DNA of 64,000 nt from Suillus spraguei (Eukaryota; Basidiomycota; Agaricomycetes; Boletales; Suillaceae). The position numbers were made by a program, and so were the translations under genes. Positions within the stretch are counted from its first letter, which is position 1; each line of letters opens with the position of its first letter. Under the pieces are notes generated by a model. It did no database searches. It had not been told where the DNA came from and was given only the letters and a program-made list of their open reading frames with translations. The DNA lies in NCBI GenBank assembly GCA_016800925.1, contig JABCPU010000050.1, positions 124,001 to 188,000 on the forward strand, in the 5' to 3' direction. This document shows, piece after piece, positions 1 to 9,892 of the stretch.

Positions 1-490
1 CTTTACTTGAACAACTCATTCTAAGGAGAATGCTAGACTTTGAACTTTTGATTACTAAGATGTTTGTATAATGCCAAGCATAATATGCCGTCTGAGAGTC
101 AACTGAAGGCGTATCCTTCAAGTTGTTCATAAATATGTGGAATCACAAAAGTTGAAACTTGCATGTCGGAAATATCCGACGAGGACCAGTAAACTAAAAC
201 AGCCTGTACAGAGTTGTACAGCACTGTACTGATAGGCTGTGAGCAGAAATATTTTGGGGCAAATTCTGCCAAAAAATCAGCAGAATTATTTTGAGTGTTT
301 TTGCGTGTTCTAGAGTAGTTCAAGATTGTGGCAAAAATATTATCTAAGCTATTGAATAGCCCTCCGATGACAACAGTGCATTGATGGTTTTAATAATTCC
401 TCATTTGCATAATTGATATGGTCACATGATTGACGCGCTCTGGAAGGGTCAGAAACTTGGCTGACAATATCACTGATTGAGTCATTGACC
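1..490. other. left edge, no supported gene
   Basis: AT-rich sequence upstream of the Spc25-like pseudogene. A 74-codon open frame on the minus strand (99-323) has no motif I recognise and no support from splicing or neighbours. I see nothing else that can be called here. Confidence 0.4.
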
Positions 491-1251
491 ATGCCTCAAG
501 CTTTCAAGTCCTACTCGTACTTCAATCCTCACAGAACCTAACCCTTCTGTTGACCTGCGCCTGCACGCATATGAAGCTTCCACATCTAATTTTCTCAGAG
601 CGGTCACCAACTATGCAAATCGCACAGTAGCAGAAATTACCAAATACAGGAATGCTCAGGAGGTGGACAAGAAATGCTTGGCTGAGAAAACTATTGCAGT
701 AAAGGCTGAAACTAATCAGTGCAAGGTGAAGGAGATTGAGTTGCTAGCTGGTACATGATCATACTTGTTGTGGTGTAATTGTGCAGCAGTGATGTCTCTC
801 AGTAATGGGAAAGGGAAAAAGAGGAGGTCCGAGAAGCCGAGACATCAATTACCGCTCTGAAACACCAACTCGCATTCATCCATGAAACTTGCCAGTCTGT
901 TGATGCAGAAATAGAGCAGTACAGTATCATGCTCTGACTGCCAATTTAAAGCGAGGTAGGCACTATCATTGTAATTTCCTTGCTTGCGCTGATTAGGCCA
1001 CTTTCTACAGAAAAAGATCGAGAGCGGCAGACGTTAGAGATGCATGCAGCACAAACAGGGCCTGGATTAAATGCCTGCGAAACTCATCTACATTGTCATA
1101 TTGAGGGAATAGAGAAGGACCGGCATTGACAACATTGACGTTGACCGTGACTTCAGCTTCATCCTCAACGTTGCATCTAGATCAAATCAAGGTATGCAAG
1201 TTAAAGGGCCTATCTCGAAAGATGCTGCTTACAGATATCAATTAGTCATAA
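491..1251 (+). pseudogene. Spc25-like kinetochore gene copy, 5' part, broken
   Basis: Spc25 is a subunit of the Ndc80 kinetochore complex that links chromosomes to spindle microtubules. The conserved N-terminal coiled-coil region is readable (residue strings such as DLRLHAYEAS, FLRAVTNYANRTVAEITK and TNQCKVKEIELLA from about 549 to 752). After an intron come EVREAETSITALKHQLAF and SVDAEIEQY. The RWD-like C-terminal domain begins near 1138 with NIDVDRDFSFILNVASRSNQ. The frame is broken at least three times: near 510 after the first ATG, near 925 where EIEQY meets a stop, and near 1136 where bases are missing before the NID strand. An intron of about 54 bp ends at 1245, and the retrotransposon begins six bases later. 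Its continuation is at 7583. Because Spc25 is essential in studied fungi, a working copy should exist elsewhere (inference). Identity is from recalled family motifs. Confidence 0.75.
1247..1251. repeat. target site duplication, left copy (CATAA)
   Basis: The five bases CATAA immediately precede the left LTR. The same five follow the right LTR at 7583-7587, as expected for Ty3/gypsy integration. Confidence 0.92.
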
Positions 1252-1725
1252 TGTCACAACCGACAAACGAATTAACGCAAGGGCAGAGACTAGGACTCAA
1301 ACAAAGGTTATCACAAGGAAGAAGAGGAGCAAGGACGTCTTGGATTGCTACTATGTAGATACAAGAGGTTTGAACTAAAGAACTACTACAGCAAAACTAG
1401 CTAACTATATACACATATTGAAACTGAGATGTAAACTGAGTTTGAAACTACTAGCCAATCATAAAATAGAAATGAGAATTGTACAATGTGATAGTTGTGA
1501 CATTGTTATGACATCATATTCTAGAAGGTTCTAAGATCACGTGATACTATCTTATCTTATCTTATCCGATAGCATCATAAAAGATCTCTTCATCTTCATC
1601 AGGAAGTTCAGTTATAGAAGCAGATATGGGAATTTCAATAGGGTTAAGGTTTGTCTTAGCGCTGGGTTTAGATGCTTTAGGGAAATTGAGAAAGGAATAA
1701 TGATTTGTGTTTGGAATTCATGACA
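1252..1725 (-). repeat. left LTR (3' LTR of the element), 474 bp
   Basis: Starts TGTCACAACC and ends TCATGACA on the plus strand. It matches 7182-7582 almost base for base, apart from a 73-bp segment (about 1377-1449) missing from the other copy. Both copies share a CTTAT-repeat motif (near 1553-1567). The 60-codon open frame at 1541-1723 is LTR sequence, not a gene. Confidence 0.95.
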
Positions 1726-1740
1726 TTACCCCCTCTCTAG
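1726..1740 (-). other. polypurine tract of the retrotransposon
   Basis: On the minus strand this reads CTAGAGAGGGGGTAA, a purine-rich run directly upstream of the 3' LTR. This is where plus-strand DNA synthesis is primed in LTR retrotransposons. Confidence 0.75.
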
Positions 1741-1858
1741 GATGAGCGTCATCGCGAATGTATGAAGGTCGGATGTTACGTGTTCTCCATTCTTGAAATC
1801 TTCCGAATTAAGTATAGAACCTTGAATTCTTTTGGTTTTAGCCGCCGTGGGATTCTTT

Positions 1859-4800
1859 TTATGAAACTCCGCTATAAGAATCGGGGAATTCTTTACGTTT
1901 TTCTTCTGGTTCCCATGTCGATTCTTCTATCGGATATCCTTCCCATTTTACTCAGTATTGCAGCTTTCCTCAGAATAATCAGCTATCTAGTACTTCTTCT
2001 ACAACAAATCCTTCCTGATCGTCAACTATGTCAGGAGGTGGTCGGGTGGGTTGAGAATGAGGGATCATTTGAGATGTATAGTATGGAGTGAGTAATTGAA
2101 CGTGGAAGACCAGATGGATTTGATAATTTGCCAGTAATTTCAATTTATAGTTCACTTTGCCAATCTTCTCTAGTATTTCAAAGGGCCCAAGATGATGATC
2201 TGACAATTTTTGACTTGGACGACGTTGTTTAATGTTCTTTGCATCTAGCCAGACCTTGTCTCCCTTTTTATACTGTGGTGTGTCTTTTATTCCTTTGTCA
2301 TAGAACCGTTTCATTCGTTCATTGACAGTTTCAAAGTATTTTCCGCATCATCTCTTGCTTCTTTCATTTGATCCACTCTTTCATTGGCAATGGGAATATG
2401 GGAGTTGGAATTAGGAGATATTGTGAATTCTGGATGATATCCATATAGAACTTTGAAAGGGCTGTGGCTGATAACTGTGACTGCATTGTTGTGTGAAAAT
2501 TCTGCAATCAGCAACTAAGATACCCAATCATTCTGTCTATAAGAGGTAAACAGGCGCAAATATTGTTCAACTTCTTGATTTATGTGTTCTGTTTGTCCAT
2601 CCATATGGGGATGACAGGCAGTTGAAGCAGACCATTTTATGCCTAATTTTATTGACATTTGTCCCATGAATTTTGATACAAACTGTGTTCCTCTGTCTGA
2701 AATCACTTTCTTTGGTGTACCATGATGTTTCCATACATTCTTTAAAAATAGCTTGGCAATTTTCTTCAAGTCTACTTCTTTATTGGTGAGAATAAAGTGT
2801 GCTTGTTTTGTGAATCAATCAACAACAACAAAAATGCTATCACACCCTTCACTCTTTGGTAGGTCTACAATCAAATTCACATGTAATTTTGCCAAGGTCC
2901 TTCTGAACTTCATTTGGCTGTAAAGGTCCCGTTGGTTTACTAGGATAGACCTTTGTTTGTCTGCAACGATCGCAACCATCTACATATCGTGAACACTTTT
3001 GTCATCATTGGCCACCAATAGTTTCTGGAAATCAATTCTAAGGTTTTGGCACGTCCAGGATGTCAGCCGGTGGTGAGTCATGGAATAACTCTAGAATCTC
3101 TTGGGGATTTCTTTATCATTTGGAACATAGACCAATCCTCGGAATAACACCAATCCATCTTCAACATTCCATTCTTCGACTCCTCTACGCAATTGCACCG
3201 GTGCTGCTTTTAGCGTTTCTAGCCTTTCATCACTTCAGGCTCTCGTTCTGTACATTGTCTAATCTTTTTAGAAGAGATTTTTCTCCTTCTATAGAACTTG
3301 GCCTCTTTTAGCAGCATTGATTTTGAAAAATTCCGGTTTAGCAAAATGCGATCAGAATTGTCGTTTTCTACCCCCCTCTGTGGTCTGATCTCCGAGACAG
3401 ACGATGGCCTTATCATTGATACACCAGGCTTATGTTGGAGTGTAAATTCATACTCCGCCAGGAACAACTCCATCTGGCTTGCCTTCGTGTCAATTTTTGA
3501 CTCGTCATGAAATACTCAGATTTTTATGATCGGTCCAGATCTCCACAGGATGAGGTGCTCCCTGCACATAGTGCCTCCACTCTTCTAACGCTCGAATGAT
3601 TGCTAAAATTCTTTTCATGAATGTCATAATTTCGTTCTGCATCATTCATTGACTTCGAATAATAAGCGACAGGATGCCATAGTCCATCTTCCATTGTTGA
3701 GAAAGTACTGCACCAGATGCATAATCAGAAGCATCGGTCTCTATTTTTTCTTTTTCTCAACGTCTGGCATTACTAGGAGCGGAGCTTCTGTGAATCTTTC
3801 TTCAATTCATCAAATGCATTCTGTTGTTTCTCCGTCCAATTCCATGGAACATCTTTTCTTAGCAAATCATTCATTGGTCTGGCTATATCTGAGAACCCCA
3901 ATATGAATCTTCGATAGAAGTTGGCAAAACCCATGAATCTTGTATGTCTTTTACACATTTGGGAACAGGCCATTTTGATACTCCTTCTACTTTCACAGGG
4001 TCCATAGACACATTGCCTTTTTCCATGATCAACCCTAAGAATTCGACTTTAGACTGTTGAAACTACATTTTTCTGGTTTCAAGAACAGATTGTTATCTTT
4101 TAATTGTTTGAGTACTTCTCGCATGACTTTTCGTGTTGCTCCTTATTTCCATTTGTAAAGACCAAATGTCATCGATGTAGACAACGACCATCTTTCCATC
4201 AATGAGATCTCTAAATATTTCGTTCATCATGGTCTGGAAAGTTGCTGGAGAATTTGTCAACCCGAAATACATTATGGTTGGTTCATGGTGACCAAAAGGC
4301 GTTTTGAAGGCTGCCTTCCACTCGTCTCCTTCTTTCATCCGAATATTATTGTATCCCCATCATACATCCATTTTGGAGTACATTGTGGCACCAGTTAAAG
4401 CATCAATTAGATCTTGAGATCTCGGTAAAGGGTACGCATTTTTAACTGTTTTCTCATTGAGCTTTCTATAGTCCATTACTGGTCGTAATTTGCCATCTTT
4501 TTTGGCCACAAAGAAGAAAGGTGCTGCAACAGGAGATTGTGAATCCTAATACATCCTAATGCAGTTTCAGCTTTTAACCAATCTTTCAGTGTGTCCATTT
4601 CTTTGGGTGATAAAGGATACGGTTTTGCATTCGGTGGAAGATCATTCTCATCTTTGAGATCTATCGCATGATCCCACTTCTTTCTTTCAGGAAATCTCTT
4701 TGATTCCTCTTCTGAGAATACACCCAGGTAGTCATGAAGCCAGTCTGGAACCATTTCTTCTACAGACTTTTTCTTCTTAGTAGCTTCCTCTGCTACTTTT

Positions 4801-5504
4801 TGTTCTGTGGCAATAGAAGCTTTATATCTAATCCATTCATTTCTTGGACTATCTTCATCTTCTATTTCCTCAACCATCGCCCTCTTCTTCGCCATGCCTT
4901 TGTCGTCATCTTCCTCTTCCGTGGGAATCAGATCTGGCAAGTCACCCTGTTTTTGCATTTTACGTTTTTCTCTATTTTTTTGTCTTTTTTCTTTTTTAGT
5001 CTCACACTTGACTGGGCATTGTGTAAGAGCAAATCGTCCTGCATGGTACCTTAGCCAATCTATACCGATAATGACATCATCGCTTCCTAGATCTGTAACC
5101 ATGAAGGCTGCTTTATCTTCTTCATGATCTCCAATCTTTAATCCTATTTCAGTGAATTTTGTCATAGCTCCAGCAGCATTTAAGGAGCCATCAATGTTCT
5201 TGACTGGTATGGGACGCAATAATTTACAACACCGGACATCATTGTTCTTTACAAATCTTTCGCTTATAAATAATGTTGATGCACCGCAATCCACAAGTGC
5301 TTTTACGTCTGCTTGTCTGTTCTTTCCTTTCAGTGTAATTGGAATATAAAAATACTCTGATTTGGATCGTATATACACTTCCGTTACATCTGAAAAACTA
5401 GAAAGAATAGAGAATTGATTGTTCGGGTCTAGGTCTGCAGACTCTGACTTCAACCCTTCTAAAAACCCTTGCCTTCTTTGGAGGATAACCAGTCCTTGAA
5501 CCAT
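1859..5504 (-). pseudogene. retrotransposon pol (protease, RT, RNase H, integrase, chromodomain), broken
   Basis: Read right to left on the minus strand. An aspartic protease has a D-C-G-A active site (LVDCGASTLFI) and a downstream VIIGIDWL motif. RT follows with [13 protein letters not shown] in a shifted frame, MDV-stop-WGYNNIR (4360-4362), [18 protein letters not shown] and the catalytic VVYIDDI (near 4180). A connection/RNase H region contains FMGFANFYRRFI and EYEFTLQHKPG. Integrase shows VISDRGTQFVSKF and HPHMDGQTE. The KGDKVWLDAKNI block leads into a chromodomain (VEEVLDS...KLQY...VKWEGYPIEESTWEP). Stops at 1952, 1970, 1979, 2815 and 4360 are all TGA where the family has or tolerates Arg. 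A TAG near 2515 replaces an expected Trp. Several small frameshifts split the rest. It is not translatable as a whole. Confidence 0.92.
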
Positions 5505-6495
5505 TTAGATGCAGTTTCTTCTTCGGCAGACGATGCCTTCACTTGTGCTGGTTTTGGCGCTTCTTTACAGTTCCTAGCCATGTGGCCTTCTCCACCGCAT
5601 CTGTAACATTTGAAAGCACCAGGCTTTCCTTGCAGTTTGGGGGCATTCTTTTGCCTTCCAGAGTCGACATCCATGGCGTCACTGTTACTGGGTCCAGCCC
5701 TTAATGAAGAAGGAACTCCACTGTTAGACTTGGGAGTCCACCAGGTGTTTCGCTTCTTCTCTGCATCCAACTCTTCAAAGTTTTGCCCAATTTCTACTGC
5801 TCTTTCAACCAATTTGTTGAAAGTGTTCTTATCTTTGAGTGCAACATGAGCGAGTTGTTCTTTGATCTGGGTTTGTAGACCAGATCAGAGTTTGAGGCGA
5901 AGATCGTAATTGGAGAAGTTCGTGAAAACCGACTTCTGTTTGAAAGATGCAACATATTCTGGAACAGAACTAGATCCTTGCCTAAGGGTCTCTAATTCTC
6001 TGATGGCCTTCGCTTCTTTGTTCTCGTCTTTAAACATGCGTGAGAACTCCTCTAAGAAGTCTTTGAAGTCCAACTGTCCTGCAGCTTGTTGTTTAACGTA
6101 AGGTTCTGCCCATTTTCCGGCATTTCCTTTTAGATAAGACAACATCAAACTGAGGTGTTGTTGTTCCATTGTGTTAGGGTATTGTGTGAGGTAGAGGGAT
6201 ACTTGTGCCAGGAATTTTCGATGTCGATGGAATCTTTTCCTCCAGTAAACTCTGTTGGCTTCGCAATTTTGGGAGCTCCTCCTGTTGATACAGGTTTTGC
6301 TTCCAGCTCATCAATTCTTTCCCTATATTGACGAAGTTCTTCATGGAGTTTTTCATTCTGGTCTTGTAGGACATTGTTCATATCCCTGAGTCTTTGAACT
6401 TGCTCTTGGACTGGAGCAATCGCAATGTTGATAGCATTTGCGATATACTCAGCCAAAGCTTGTTCACTGTGAATGGTAGTGGCAGGAGCAGACAT
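5459..6495 (-). pseudogene. retrotransposon gag with CCHC zinc knuckle, frameshifted
   Basis: Gag forms the virus-like particle that packages element RNA. The N-terminal 100 or so residues (from ATG at 6495) form a coiled coil (VQRLRDMNNVLQDQNEKLHE) followed by KIAKPTEFTGGKDS. After a frameshift near 6170 comes the conserved gag core (MLSYLKGNAGKWAEPYV, ELETLRQGSSSVPEYVASFK). A further break near 5885 precedes the nucleocapsid with one zinc knuckle, CYRCGGEGHMARNC, at about 5600. The three pieces are collinear in three frames, so the gene is inactive as read. Pol begins at the next downstream frame. Confidence 0.9.
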
Positions 6496-6499
6496 AGTA

Positions 6500-7018
6500 C
6501 CAGTTGTGTTCTGGGACCCGATTTACTGATGTCTGTGGTTGACTAGTCGTAACGGTCAACCCAAATAGGAAAGATGGTGAAAAGGAAATGGGAAAAGAAG
6601 TATGTAAATGAAAAACTGAGTGGTCCCTGATATCTGATCGGATCTATACCAGTACTCAGGTCCTAAAGGGTTCTTTAATCAACCCAACTAGGTGCTTCCC
6701 TATTTACTAACTAGGAAAACTATAGTAAAGGTTTTTGTGATCTTTCAAGTGGGAAAAGTTATCTCGAGGGACACGGTGCTCTTCCAGCCAAAGCTTACAA
6801 GCAACCAGTCTATCTTGGACAACGAGGCAATTCCACTAAATACTCAGAAGAAGACTAGACCTTCTATCGTATGAAAAGAAACTATCGTAAAAGGAAATTA
6901 TCATAGAGCTCAGCAGGCAGGGTCTTGGGCCAGCACTGAGGTCACGGATCGAACACCTAATGTTGCTCGTCCACCGTCTACTAGCAGCAGCAATGTAAGG
7001 CTGGGCCTGGTAGAGGTC
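6500..7018 (-). other. retrotransposon 5' leader with extra segment
   Basis: Untranslated stretch between the 5' LTR side and gag. The nine bases ACCTAATGT occur at 6955-6963 and again at 7176-7184 across the LTR edge. The 212 bp between these copies, including 55 bp of unassigned sequence and the inverted LTR piece, look like an insertion. No clear tRNA-complementary primer binding site is visible next to the LTR. Confidence 0.6.
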
Positions 7019-7179
7019 TTCTAGAATATGATGTCATAACAATGTCACAACTATCACATTGTACGATTCTCATTTCTATTTTATGATTGGCTAGTAGTTT
7101 CAAACTCAGTTTACATCTCAGTTTCAATATGTGTATATAGTTAGCTAGTTTTGCTGTAGTAGTTCTTTAGTTCAAACCT
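7019..7179 (+). repeat. inverted LTR fragment, 161 bp
   Basis: Reverse complement of left-LTR positions 1366-1526, nearly identical. It keeps the 73-bp segment that the adjacent right LTR has lost. It lies immediately inside the 5' LTR in opposite orientation, so this part of the element could fold back on the LTR. Confidence 0.92.
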
Positions 7180-7181
7180 AA

Positions 7182-7582
7182 TGTCACAACCCACAAACAA
7201 ATTAATGCAAGGGCAGAGACTAGGACTCAAACAAAGGTTATCACAAGGAAGAAGAGGAGCAAGGACATCTTGGATTGCTACTATGTAGATACAAGAGGTT
7301 TGAACTACTAGCCAATCATAAAATAGAAATGAGAATCGTACGATGTGATAGTTGTGACATTGTTATGACATCATATTCTAGAAGGTTCTAAGATCATGTG
7401 ATACTATCTTATCTTATCTTATCCGATAGCATCATAAAAGATCTCTTCATCTTCATCAGGAAGTTCAGTTATAGAAGCGGATATGGGAATTTCAATAGGG
7501 TTAAGGTTTGTCTTAGCGCTGGGTTTAGATGCTTTAGGGAAATTGAGAAAGGAATAATGATTTGTGTTTGGAATTTGTGACA
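7182..7582 (-). repeat. right LTR (5' LTR of the element), 401 bp
   Basis: Starts TGTCACAACCC and ends TTTGTGACA on the plus strand. It aligns to 1252-1725 with one 73-bp deletion, bounded by the short repeats TTTGAAC and TTTGAAAC in the longer copy, and about ten substitutions, nearly all at CpG. Confidence 0.95.
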
Positions 7583-7587
7583 CATAA
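7583..7587. repeat. target site duplication, right copy (CATAA)
   Basis: Matches 1247-1251 and immediately follows the right LTR. Confidence 0.92.
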
Positions 7588-7695
7588 TGACCACACCGCC
7601 ACTGCCTAACCTCCCAATACTACTCAATGAACTAAACAAAACGAGTGATATTTTTCGTTGATGCGCTCGGCGTTTGCTCAGTGAAATTTGTGAAG
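7583..7695 (+). pseudogene. Spc25-like kinetochore gene copy, 3' part after the retrotransposon
   Basis: Continues the interrupted final exon. Removing the element and one target copy, and splicing the intron that ends at 1245, gives a phase-matched join (Gln-Val-Ile-Met) into TTPPLPNLPILLNELNKTSD and IFR. This fits the Spc25 C-terminal globular domain (PLP..LP.LL.ELN.T.DIF). A TGA follows at about 7656. The next bases still read CARRLLSEI, close to the usual R-R-x-L end, so this part has decayed too. Confidence 0.75.
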
Positions 7696-7809
7696 GTATG
7701 TTCAAGGTGTGTTTCAATTATTTAAGGTAGCCGCAACTGATGTCACCTTATGTTTCATGATATTTAGTCCGTGACATGCCACTTTGGTACAAACCTCGAG
7801 TTCTATCGA

Positions 7810-7837
7810 GCTCTTGAACAGTGGCACGTTCAAGAGC
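7810..7837. repeat. small inverted repeat (10-bp stem, 8-nt loop)
   Basis: GCTCTTGAAC at 7810-7819 and GTTCAAGAGC at 7828-7837 are exact reverse complements separated by eight bases. No U-run follows and no neighbouring gene end is evident. Confidence 0.6.
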
Positions 7838-8088
7838 CTCTTATCTTAGGAGATGAGTGCCTGTAGCAGGCACCAAGGAGGTGGTCAGACTCGATGGCGC
7901 TCTGCTGAACGCTTCTGACATGGACTTCACTTTCCATGTAAGTTCGCTAATACCTTGTCACTATTTTGGTTAGCAGGCCGCGGCTTTAGACTTCATTTGG
8001 ATCATTCATAGTTGATTCACATTCTGTATGTATATGTCCATATAATACAATGTCCTCTTTGTAATTCAAATAAACCAAAATACAATCA

Positions 8089-8183
8089 AAATAATGCAAA
8101 AAATACTCATAATGGCAGTGAAAATTATCTCCCAACTTGGGAGATAGTTTTTACTGCCATTATGAGTATTTCTTGCATTATTT
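8089..8183. repeat. near-perfect 47-bp palindrome (hairpin)
   Basis: The arm 8089-8135 and the arm 8137-8183 are reverse complements with about three mismatches around a single central C at 8136. The core is ATCTCCCAA-C-TTGGGAGAT. It lies in AT-rich intergenic DNA. A foldback element, a small MITE remnant or a palindromic artefact are all possible. The reading frame that starts inside it and runs to 8613 shows no domain. Confidence 0.85.
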
Positions 8184-8189
8184 AGTATA

Positions 8190-8640
8190 CATGTGGTCCA
8201 TATGCTTCCTAGGATTCACCATTTGCTTCAGGGCCCCATGGCTTCTTGCTCACTATTCCCCTTGTTCTCTACACCCTACATCCATGATGTATGGGTCCCA
8301 AGGTTTACAAAGACGCCCCGGTGGTGCCCCCATGTATCCTAACCAACAGGGCATCATTCAAGAGCGCCAGTCTCAAATAAATGATACCCACCAATTTGGC
8401 CAGCCTCATCCTGGACCATCCCCGCTCAACTTGCCCAAAAGAAACTTGCCACGGCATGACGAGTACTTCAGTGGACCACAGCTGCCCAATCCTGCAATGG
8501 TAAACTTGTCAGGATTAATTCATTGCAAACACGGAAAACTCACATATCATTCGCTCGCAACAAATCAGATACACACATCGAGCCCCGGAGAGTCTAAACC
8601 TGCACGTTTATAATCTACTACTTTACCAGATATAAGTACT
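8190..8640 (+). other. Pro/Gln-rich open stretch, unassigned
   Basis: One frame stays open to 8613 and encodes a Pro/Gln/Arg-rich sequence (MYGSQGLQRRPGGAPMYPNQ and following). It resembles a fragment of a low-complexity nuclear protein, but there is no recognisable domain, start context or splice partner. It may be a relic. Confidence 0.2.
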
Positions 8641-8756
8641 ATCTTACACTAAAGTTTCATTAAACGCAGGATCTTCTTGTCTTTTCTGAGGCCGAGGTCA
8701 GCATGTGGGGGAGAGTACACACAAAAGAATTTGTTAGTACGTACCGCGTTGTACCA

Positions 8757-9361
8757 TCAAGTAAATTCAACTGGTGTTGCAGGCTCTGGAGACTTGAGTG
8801 ATGGCTGTATTTCAGACTCCAGTTCCGTTTCGCTACCATCTGCTGGCGGTCCTGTACTAACGAGCGCTTGAGCAGCATGTACCTAAAATATATGCTATTC
8901 AGCAACGCGAAAGAAGACAACCAAAAAAACTCACAACATTCCATTTCCAGCAATCGGCTTCGACTCAGGTTCAGTCACACTATCATCTACTACTGGAGGA
9001 CCTGCCTTAGCAGCGCCCAATAAGAATGATCGATAATCCTTGAATTCTAGTTAGTAACATAAGTCAATAGAACTGAGCAAGAACTTACAGCTTTCTGGGA
9101 CTCCAGCCAATTGTTAAGCACTCCCGGTGTCTTGGTGTGCACGTCACTAGTGTCAGGACCTCCCATAGTACCTGCTGGTGAGCCTAGCGACCGGAGAGAC
9201 TTGCGGACAGATATTTCAATGTCCTACATAGAAAATCAGTTGACATCAGTTTAGCTGTACAAGGGACTTACTATATGGCCTGGCGTTCTGCACTCAAAAG
9301 TGAATTTAAATGTTTTCACTCCCATGGGGAGCTCGAGCTTGATTGCATCGCGGACTGCCAT
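8757..9361 (-). CDS. hypothetical protein, at least four exons
   Basis: Not recognised. A spliced minus-strand model from ATG at 9361 uses exons 9272-9361, 9089-9223, 8935-9038 and one ending near 8757, with GTAAGT/GTGAGT donors and CAAG or TAG acceptors. The first two joins keep phase and give a sequence starting MAVRDAIKLELPMGVKTFKF and later FLLGAAKAGPPVVDDSVTEP. The last join is out of phase with the most protein-like final exon (VHAAQALVSTGPPADGS...). So either that boundary is wrong, a base is missing, or the gene is dying. The third and fourth exons contain similar acidic Gly-Pro-Pro segments that look like an internal duplication. The start is the first Met in the longest supported exon. 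An upstream exon cannot be excluded. Confidence 0.35.
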
Positions 9362-9652
9362 AGCGTGAGTAGTAGGAACAAGCTGTAACGCGGGACTTGA
9401 GAGAAATTTTCGAAAAACTCACTTTGCTCTAAGCATAACCTAAACAGACGTCAAAAGATTGAATTTGCAAGGCTGGTTAGTGGTGGAATAGCGAGTATTT
9501 GAAGAGAAGAAACGGGGGTCTGAAAAGACATGTCGGCGAGGTCGGAAAAGTGTCTGTTTAGATGTGTTGCTTCGGGCCGAACAACCAAATTTTGCGACCC
9601 ATCGGATTTGCCTCAGATTACAATAATTGGGGTACCTACGTTTAGAGTCGGG

Positions 9653-9712
9653 TTACACACGTCGCCTTCCTCTGATTAGGGTCTGACTAAAATCTCGTTT
9701 CCGCAGTGATTG
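9653..9712 (+). repeat. diverged direct repeat, copy 1
   Basis: Shares TCCTCTGATTAG, a CTGACTAAA/CTGGCTAAA block and GCAGTGA with 9893-9952, in the same order and spacing. Confidence 0.6.
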
Positions 9713-9892
9713 GTCCTACTCTCGATCTCTTGCGGCCGCAGAAATATGCTTTACTTCCGTACCTACAATCAGGTTAGTGTAAGGTTTAATTTCAAGATCT
9801 AGTCTAGCAGCTTGGTGTACTGTTGAAATACATAACTATCGTTTGGGTGTGACCAAATGAATGTTAGGTTTGAAGCTTACCTTCCCAATAAG

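Larger units (their letters stand above)
1252..7582 (-). mobile_element. Ty3/gypsy chromovirus-type LTR retrotransposon, decayed
   Basis: A complete but inactive LTR retrotransposon in minus orientation. It has a 5' LTR at 7182-7582, gag at about 5459-6495, pol in the order protease, RT, RNase H, integrase, chromodomain (down to 1859), a purine-rich tract, and a 3' LTR at 1252-1725. The order RT then integrase marks it as Ty3/gypsy, and the C-terminal chromodomain marks a chromovirus. Both outer ends are TGTCACAA...TTGTGACA-like inverted repeats flanked by CATAA duplications, so the insertion is a single intact event. It is dead: gag and pol are split by frameshifts and by stops, several of them TGA at expected Arg (CGA) codons. 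A 161-bp inverted LTR piece sits just inside the 5' LTR. It sits in an exon of an Spc25-like gene. Confidence 0.95.

Noticed and set aside
1541..1723. 60-codon open frame, repeated at 7398-7580
   Set aside because: Both copies are the same part of the LTRs; no protein features, explained by the repeat.
6935..6970. Possible tRNA-like or primer binding sequence (GGATCGAACACC)
   Set aside because: The T-arm-like bases do not sit at the right distance from a CCA end, and the segment is not next to the LTR.
8137..8613. 158-codon plus-strand frame starting in the palindrome
   Set aside because: Starts inside one arm of the hairpin; no domain. Only the Pro-rich later part is kept, as an unassigned stretch.
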